Assembly: GCA_009760855.2 (NCBI GenBank)
Contig: WPIO01000007.1
Coordinates: forward strand, 11,845,501-11,909,500
Reading direction: 5' to 3'
Source: Cristatella mucedo
Taxonomy: Eukaryota > Bryozoa > Phylactolaemata > Cristatellidae
DNA: 64,000 nucleotides
The notes under the pieces are model-generated. The model made no database searches and had not been told where the DNA came from. It saw nothing but the letters and a program-made list of their open reading frames with translations. The position numbers were made by a program, and so were the translations under genes. Of this stretch, positions 58,080-64,000 are shown piece by piece; the first letter of the stretch is position 1; every line of letters starts with the position of its first letter.

Positions 58080-58960
58080 ATTGTAAAGTGCATCCGCACT
58101 GAGTTTGAGGCACTAGCTCCTCAAGTAGTTAGTGAAATTAGCCTATTCATTCAAACACTAATCTGATACGTGTACGGTTTAACTCTGAGTCGTTGGTGTC
58201 ACGAAAGGATTTCAAGAACTAAAGCAACATTCGATTAATTAATTCTGCTAGCTGCTGTGTTCGTTAAATGTATACGAGTATCTTAGTCTATTACGGACTC
58301 TCGGTTGCCATGAGGCTAAATTTGGTCTATTCTATAAGTATATGAACGCCTAAGTAGGAGGCAGCTCCGACGAGTCCTTACTGTTCTTACGACTGTCTAC
58401 GTTTCCGCTATCAAGTATTCACCATGTCCAACGATAGGCTTGTGCGTAATTCGGGTAGCTCGTCGGACGATGAAGTTAACAATCCTGAAGAAACAGAGGA
58501 AAAGGTCAGTTTACGACCACAGCTAAATCGAGCGAGCCGAATATTAACATGTTGGGCAAGTGCCATTAAGCCGACGAGCTAGCGTGGCCTTCTCTGCCGC
58601 CCGTCCGGTTGCAGGACGCCAACCTCTCTGCAGCTTATCCGTTACTTTCGGAATGGGCAATAAGCCGTCTTAATGCGGTTGCTGGCGTAATGAATAGAGT
58701 CCGTGCAGTCCAATTGCTGCAGCCTGGTTTTAGTGACAATAGAACCCAACAGGATTGGTACCACAGTCTTTTTCACGTTTGACTTTGACTAGGCGGTCCA
58801 GCAGGGGCGTAAGCATATTTGTAGGAGCTAAGACGTAACGCGAGCTCCGTATTATCGTTTCATGCACAAAAATCCGAGTCCAAATTTTGCTCGTTTTACC
58901 GCCGTGTTACTTGCTAACTTTGGCTGTCTACGTAAGTACCCGTTATTTTACAGAGCGGCA
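58080..58960 (+). promoter_or_regulatory. Promoter and exon 1 block upstream of gene D
   Basis: This block is the near-identical partner of 27,204-28,088, including TATAAGTATAT at 58,333-58,343 and exon 1. It runs directly into block Y at 58,961, showing the ancestral arrangement without the LINE. Confidence 0.6.
58424..58504 (+). CDS. Candidate exon 1 of gene D (27 codons)
   Basis: All 81 nt are identical to exon 1 of B (27,548-27,628), with the same GTCAGT donor at 58,505. The alternative unspliced 52-residue frame ends at TAG 58,580-58,582 and differs from B by one amino acid (Arg to Trp). The D array exon begins after actttcag (59,585-59,592) in the frame that continues phase 0. Gene D is broken downstream, so this exon may belong to a pseudogene even if transcribed. 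Confidence 0.45.
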
Positions 58961-59592
58961 AGCTTCCTTAATATTATTCTGCATCAGGCTTTCGTTGGAA
59001 TATTAATTATAGTGCGTGAAATGAAAACGCTGCAGTGAGTTGTTAGTAGCGTTTCTCCTTTTGACGTACTGAATGTTTGCTATCGGCTTTATGGCAGAAG
59101 GTAACTGCAAAGAGGAACCCAATGACGATAGGTGAACCCGAAGCTACCAAGCCCTTGTGAGACCCGCGTTCAGGGTTGGAAAAGTTGGGAGGTTTCCGTT
59201 TGCCACTCAGGGGCACTCTGTATGTATAAGGCATCCTTTTCTAGGACATTCTACCAGTCCCATTGGCATAAAAAATACTCGCTGATTCAAGAATTGAAGA
59301 GAACACCAAGCCAGCTCTTCCATTACTTGTTTTCTATCCTTCTTTTCCAACGCATCTATCGTGCTCCTGTTATATCACACGAATGAACAGTTTAGAGGAA
59401 ATAAATTAGACTCCCGCCGGTCAGTCAAGACACTGTCATTACGGTGATGCCCGTGGAGCGAAAGCGGAATCGATTAAAATCGTAATTGCATGCCTATGCA
59501 ATAGGCACCATGAAATTCGTTCAGCTGACGACTGTGACCTATATTACTTGTATAGTAATATGGCCTATAAGAGCCGTCTGTGATGGACTTTC
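58961..59592. repeat. Block Y, inferred intron of gene D
   Basis: It matches 29,634-30,254 at about 96% up to 59,325, then nearer 80%. It ends with tctgtgatggactttcag, a good 3' splice-site candidate directly before the array. Confidence 0.6.
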
Positions 59593-60157
59593 AGGAGCAG
59601 CAGGCTCTGGACCTCCAGGAGCCGCCAACGATGGATCTTCAGAAGCCGCCAACGCCGAACCTTCAGGAGCCGAAGGAGCTGGACGTTCAGGTGCAACATG
59701 ATCTGGACCTTCTGGAGCCACCGGGACTGGATCTTCAGGAACCGCAGGCCCTGGACCTTCAGAAGCCGTCGGTGCTGAGCCTTCAGGAGCCACAGGCACT
59801 GGACCTTCAGGAACCACCGGTGCTGAACCTTCAGGAGCCACAGGCACTGGAACTTCGGGAGCCGCCAACACTGGACCTTCAGAAGGCGCCAACGCTGGAC
59901 CTTCAGAAGCCGCAGGATCCGGCCCTTCAGGTGCCACATGATCCGGACCTCCAGGAGCCACCAATGCTGGACGTTCAGGAGCCGCCAACGCTGGACCTTC
60001 AGCAGCCGCAAACACTGGACCTTCAGCAGCCGCCAACGCAGGACCTTCAGGAGCCTCATGATCTGGACATTCAGGAGCCGCCAACACTGGACCTTCAGCA
60101 GCCGCCAAAGCTGGACCTTCAGGAGCCACCAACGCTGGACCTTCAGGAGCCACCAAC

Positions 60158-60334
60158 TCGTGATGGCACACTAGGTAAGGCAGTTGCTTTTCACGACCTC
60201 GGTCCCGAGGTCGTGGGTTCGATTCCTGCGGTGGGCGATTCTGTACCGCCACTGCAAGCGGTGGTGATAGCCGTAAAGGCTCTTCCGTCGCTATACAAAA
60301 AGAGGCGGTTTAATCAGCTAGGATTTTTTTTTTA
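60158..60334 (+). mobile_element. tRNA-derived SINE inside the D array
   Basis: gtgatggcacactaggtaag (A-box region) is followed by a perfect palindrome (60,192-60,215, cacgacctcgg arms), gggttcgattcctgc (B box), a body with gtggtgatagccgtaaaggc, and a T-rich end. It interrupts a 24-bp octad and shifts the reading frame. Before the frame ends it encodes GKAVAFHDLGPEVVGSIPAV. Confidence 0.9.
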
Positions 60335-62329
60335 GACCTTCAGGAGCCGCCAAAGCTGGACCTTCAGGAGCCGCCAACGCTGGAACTTCAGGGGCCGCCT
60401 ATGCAGGACCTTCATGAACCGCCAACGCTGGACCGTCAGGAGCCGCTAGCTCTAGACCTTCAGGAGGAGCTAACAATTCACCTTCACGAGCTGCCAAGGC
60501 TAGATCTTCAGGAGCTGCAGGTGCTGGATCTTCAGGAGCCAAAGGCACCGGACCTTCAGGTGCCGCATGATCTGGACCTTCAGGAGCCTCAGGCCCACGA
60601 CCTTCAGGAGCCGGTGGTGCTGAACCTTCAGGAGCCACAGGCACTGGACCTTTGGGAGCCGCCTGCACTGGACCATCAGAAGCCGCCAACACTGGACCTT
60701 CAGGAGCGGCCAACGCTGGACCTTCAGGAGCGGGAGGATCCGGACCTTCAGGTGCTACATGATCTGGACCTTCAGGAGTCACCGGCACTGGATCTTCAGG
60801 AGCTGCAGGCACTGGACCTTCAGGAGCCGCCAACGCAGGACCTTCAGGAGCCGCATGATCTGGACCTTCAGGAGCCGTCGGTGCTGGACCTTCAGGAGCC
60901 GTCGGTGCTGGACCTTCAGGAGCCGTCGGTGCTGGACCTTAACGAGCCGTCGGTGCTGGACCTTAACGAGCCGCCAACGCTGGACCTTAACGAGCCGCCA
61001 ACGCTGGACCTTAACGAGCCGTCAACGCTGGACCTTAACGAGCCGTCAACGCTGGACCTTAACGAGCCGCCAATGCTGGACCTTCAGGAGCCGCCAACGC
61101 TGGACCTTCAGGAGCCGCCAACGCTGGATCTTCAGGAGCCGCCAACGCTGGACCTTCAGGAGCCGCTGGCGCTGAACCTTCAACAGCTGCTGGTGCTAGA
61201 GCTTCAAGGTCTGCAGGCGCAACAGCTACAAGACCTGCCGGTTCTAGAGCTTCAAGTGCTGCAGGCACTAGAGCTTCAAGTGCTTCAAGCGCTACAACTT
61301 CAAGTGCTTCAGGTGCTGGAGCTTCAAGAGCTGCAGGCACTAGAGCTTCAACAGCTTCAGGCGCTAGAGCTTCAAGTGCTTCAGGCACTAGAGCTTCAAG
61401 TGCTTCAGGTGCTAGAGCTTCAAGAGCTGCAGATTCTAGAGCTTCTAGAGCTGCAGGTGTTAGAGCTTCAAGAGCTATAGGTGATAGAGCTTCAAGAACC
61501 ACAGGCGATGGACCTCCAGGAGCTACAGGATCTGGACCTTCGGGAGAGGCAAGCCCTGGATATTCTGAAGCCGCTAAAGCATGACCTTCAGGAGCCACCA
61601 ACGCTGGACCTTCAGAAGCCGCAGGAGCTGGAGCTTATAGAGCCTCAGGCACAGGACCTTCAGGAGCCGCCAACACAGGACCCCCAGGAGCCGCATGATC
61701 TGGACATTCAGGAACCACCGGTGCTGGATCTTAAGGAGCCGCCAACGGAGGACCTTCAGGAGCCGCCAACACTGGACCTTCAGGAGCCGCCAATGCTAGA
61801 CCTTCTGGAGCCACCAAAGCTGGACCTTCAGGAGCCGCCAATACTGGACCTTGAAGAGCCGCCAATGCTGGACCTTCAGGAGCCACAGGCGCTGGACCTT
61901 CAGGAGCCGCCAATGCTGGACCTTGAGGAGCTACAGGCGCTGGACCTTCAGGAGCCGCCAATGCTGGTTTTTCAGGAGCCACAGGCGCTGGACCTTGAGG
62001 AGCCACCGAAGCCGGAGGTGGAGCTTCAGGAGCAGCAGGCGCTAGAGGGCCATTAGCCGCAGGTGCTAGAGTGCCAGGATCTGCTGATTATAGAACTCCT
62101 TGAGGTGCCAGTGCAGCTGCTCGAGGAGGAGCGGCAGGTGCCGGCGCTCGTCGAGCAACAGGAGCAGCTGCTTTCTCGCTTTCATTCCCCACAGCAGCCA
62201 TAGTTCTTAGCTCTGCCACTGCCACCTTTTCGGGCTCTTTTGCCACCGCCGCACCTCGTGTCACTACAGGCTGTTCATTCGCTATCACCTTCCAAGCCAC
62301 TGCTGAAGCCACAGCCACTTTCGGCTCAG

Positions 62330-62515
62330 CCGCCACCGCCGACGCAGCCGCCACTGCCGCCGCAGCCGCCACTGCCGCCGCAGCCGCCACTGCCGACGCA
62401 GCCGCCACTGCCGACGCAGCCGCCACTGCCGACGCAGCCGCCACTGCCGCCGCAGCCGCCACTGCCGACGCAGCCGCCACTGCCGCCGCAGACGCCACTG
62501 CCGACGCAGACGCCA
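62330..62515 (+). repeat. 18-bp Pro-rich array in paralog D
   Basis: About 10 units of ccgccactgccgacgcag encode PPLPTQ. This is the counterpart of the QPPWTQ array in B. Confidence 0.9.
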
Positions 62516-63194
62516 CAAGACGCATCTGCCGCGGCAGACTCAGCAGCCGCAGGGGACCCAGCAGCCGCTGGGACCCAGCAGCCGCAGCTACGCAGCGGCC
62601 CACGGGGGTGGGGAGGCAGCGACCCACTGGAGGACGCAGCAGCCCACTGGTGCAGACTCAGCCACCTCTGTGGACCCTGTCACTTCTGTGTTACCTATTA
62701 CCATCTCTCTTGCGTTTTCAACCACAGCTCTCGGTCGAGGAGCCGCCTGTGCAGCCACCAGATCAGCCACCTGTGCCGGCGCCTGAGGGGCCGCACTTGC
62801 CGGCAGTCGTGGAAGGAGAAAAGAAAACACTTGCACCTGATCTTGAAGTATCTATACCAAAACTAGCTGTGCTTCGACCGTAACGTGAAACTGGGGTACA
62901 AGGAGCCACATAATTGCTCCGGACAGAATCTGTAAAGAAAACGAATTAACTAAAACAAAAACCCTAACCTGGTAACTAGATCTGAAGTAGCCCGGTGAAA
63001 ATTAATTTTCAAAAGAATTGAAGTTCTTGGACCTTTGAACTCTTGCAATTTATTTACATTATCAGAAAATGCCGGTTCAGACTTTTCGGCCATATGTTGC
63101 CAATACTATAGATGTATAACAAATCTCGAAGCCGTATGTTGTGCCCGACAGAATTTTCATCGAAAATATGTAATTTGGCCTGCATGGTTGCTGA

Positions 63195-63200
63195 AATAAA
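63195..63200 (+). terminator. Polyadenylation signal, paralog D
   Basis: An AATAAA in gcatggttgctgaaataaaa, about 310 bp after the D stop, has the same context as in A and C. Confidence 0.6.
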
Positions 63201-64000
63201 AAGGTAAGCATAAAGCTTGTCTATAGTATGCCTCGCAGTTGCCACGTCATACAAATTTGGCCGACCTGCACTGGATCCCAATCAAGCAGCATATTGACTC
63301 CAAGGTTCCGTCACTTACCTTTACGTCCCATCACTCTCTGGGTCCAACTTACATATCATAACTATTCTCCAATCATGCTTCACTTCGTACTATTTGCTGA
63401 TGTGACTTGAATCGATTCGTACCTCATTTGAACTTCGAATCCATCGGAGACAATGCCGTTAATTCGTCCGATACCCACTCATTCTCGACTAATGTTATGA
63501 CTTACCATGACACGATAGCGTTTAAAAGCAAGCTTTAAACACATATCTGGGTCCTAGTGATTCATCATTTGTTAGTTGTTGCGTGTTGACACTGTGACCT
63601 GTGCCATTAACTATATATGCATGCTTGTCACGTCCACGTCAAGGCTAGCAATGAAATGCTTGATGATTTTGCAAAAGTCACCTCTAACAGTTTAGTCACG
63701 CTTTTCATCGCAGCATTGTAAGGTGATCTGAAAGAGATCCAGTTCTGTGAGAGTGCTGTACAAATATTGTATTATTATGATAGAGAATAGCTGCATGAAG
63801 AACAGAACTGAGATGAATGAGGAGCACGTTCCGAAAGTGATTAGGTGCTACCTCGGGAGCACTTGGCCTATTGTCTGTAGCATGTGGTACATTTTGAGCT
63901 TTACTTTTATCCTGCAATGCGATAGCAAACGTAAATTGATATGGCATTGCTTGCTATGGCCAAAATCAGCAGCTCATTTTATCTGTTTTCGACGGTCAAG
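63201..64000. repeat. Duplicated 3' flank of paralog D with L2-like insertion
   Basis: It matches 10,774-11,620 after A, including the L2-like LINE 3' fragment (63,262-63,780, plus strand, ending ctgtacaaatattgtattatta). The similarity runs to the window edge, so a further copy of the large segment probably starts here. Confidence 0.7.

Larger units (their letters stand above)
59593..63200 (+). pseudogene. Octapeptide-repeat gene family, paralog D (SINE-disrupted)
   Basis: It lacks the conserved head and starts directly in 24-bp octads (LDLQEPPT, LDLQKPPT). After about 23 octads a SINE (60,158-60,334) breaks the frame. About 71 more octads follow in another frame, including LDLNEPPT and LELQVLQA variants, with stops at 61,478-61,480 and 62,054-62,056. 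The middle segment LLIIELLEVPVQLLEEERQ follows, with a further stop before FLALPLPPFRALLPPPHLV. Then come the 18-bp Pro-rich array (QPPLPT, 62,330-62,515) and the conserved C-terminus VEGEKKTLAPDLEVSIPKLA in a third frame, ending at TAA 62,881-62,883. An AATAAA lies at 63,195-63,200. If transcribed from its intact promoter, it would make about 27 codons of exon 1 plus octads running into SINE sequence, stopping at about 60,335. Confidence 0.7.

Noticed and set aside
60158-60240. Possible tRNA gene with A and B boxes
   Set aside because: No normal cloverleaf: the anticodon region is a palindrome, a SINE body and T-rich tail follow, and two more copies exist. It is a tRNA-derived SINE.
59539-60252. 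Minus-strand Ala/Pro/Glu-rich frame across the D array (and similar at 60,399, 61,059 and 61,731)
   Set aside because: Mirror frames of the octad array. The plus strand carries the conserved middle and C-terminal segments.

Overview
This window is animal (metazoan) nuclear DNA from a repeat-rich region. It holds many L2/CR1-like LINE fragments, Ty3/Gypsy-type LTR relics, a Tigger/pogo-type DNA transposon relic and a tRNA-derived SINE. TATA boxes, AATAAA signals and GT donor sites are eukaryotic, and no bacterial-style gene or operon is visible. The phylum cannot be settled from sequence alone; LINEs of this kind are common in marine invertebrates and basal vertebrates.

Layout. Bases 1-9,010 are mostly old transposon debris: LINE 3' ends, RT pieces on both strands, and a CENP-B/DDE transposase relic at 6,671-7,824. 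From about 9,010 to the end the window reads as two diverged tandem copies of a segment of about 27-31 kb. Matching blocks are 9,012-12,830 / 36,355-39,690 (and 59,583-64,000), 13,780-14,040 / 43,230-43,475, 14,940-16,850 / 45,745-47,880, 16,870-17,842 / 50,520-51,758, 19,464-27,203 / 51,754-57,607, and 27,204-30,250 / 58,080-59,575. Several transposons are present in one copy and absent at the exact matching point of the other, so the window carries its own pre-insertion sites.

The non-transposon content is a four-member family, named here A (9,012-10,773), B (30,760-34,185), C (36,355-38,520) and D (59,593-63,200). Members share parts of one architecture: a conserved N-terminal head, an array of 24-bp units encoding Gln/Pro/Glu-rich octapeptides, a short hydrophobic Leu/Pro middle segment, a second Pro-rich array with an 18-bp or 9-bp unit, and a conserved C-terminus followed by a 3' region with AATAAA. 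Only B is a long unbroken frame (1,143 codons from its ATG). A, C and D carry stops, frameshifts or a SINE insertion. Upstream of B and D, and nowhere else intact, lies a near-identical block with a TATA box and a 27-codon open exon ending in a GT donor. Its phase (0) fits an acceptor at the start of the array exon in both B and D. I infer a two-exon gene: promoter, short acidic first exon, intron, then a giant repeat exon. I recognise no known family for the product, and no function is assigned.

The other items of note are a compact 1.6-kb LTR retrotransposon with gag-like coding only (17,843-19,463, 5-bp target duplication, empty site in the other copy), a tract of unusually high identity around the promoter/exon 1 that suggests gene conversion, and a CA/TG inverted repeat at 35,678-35,843. 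Identity figures are estimates by eye.
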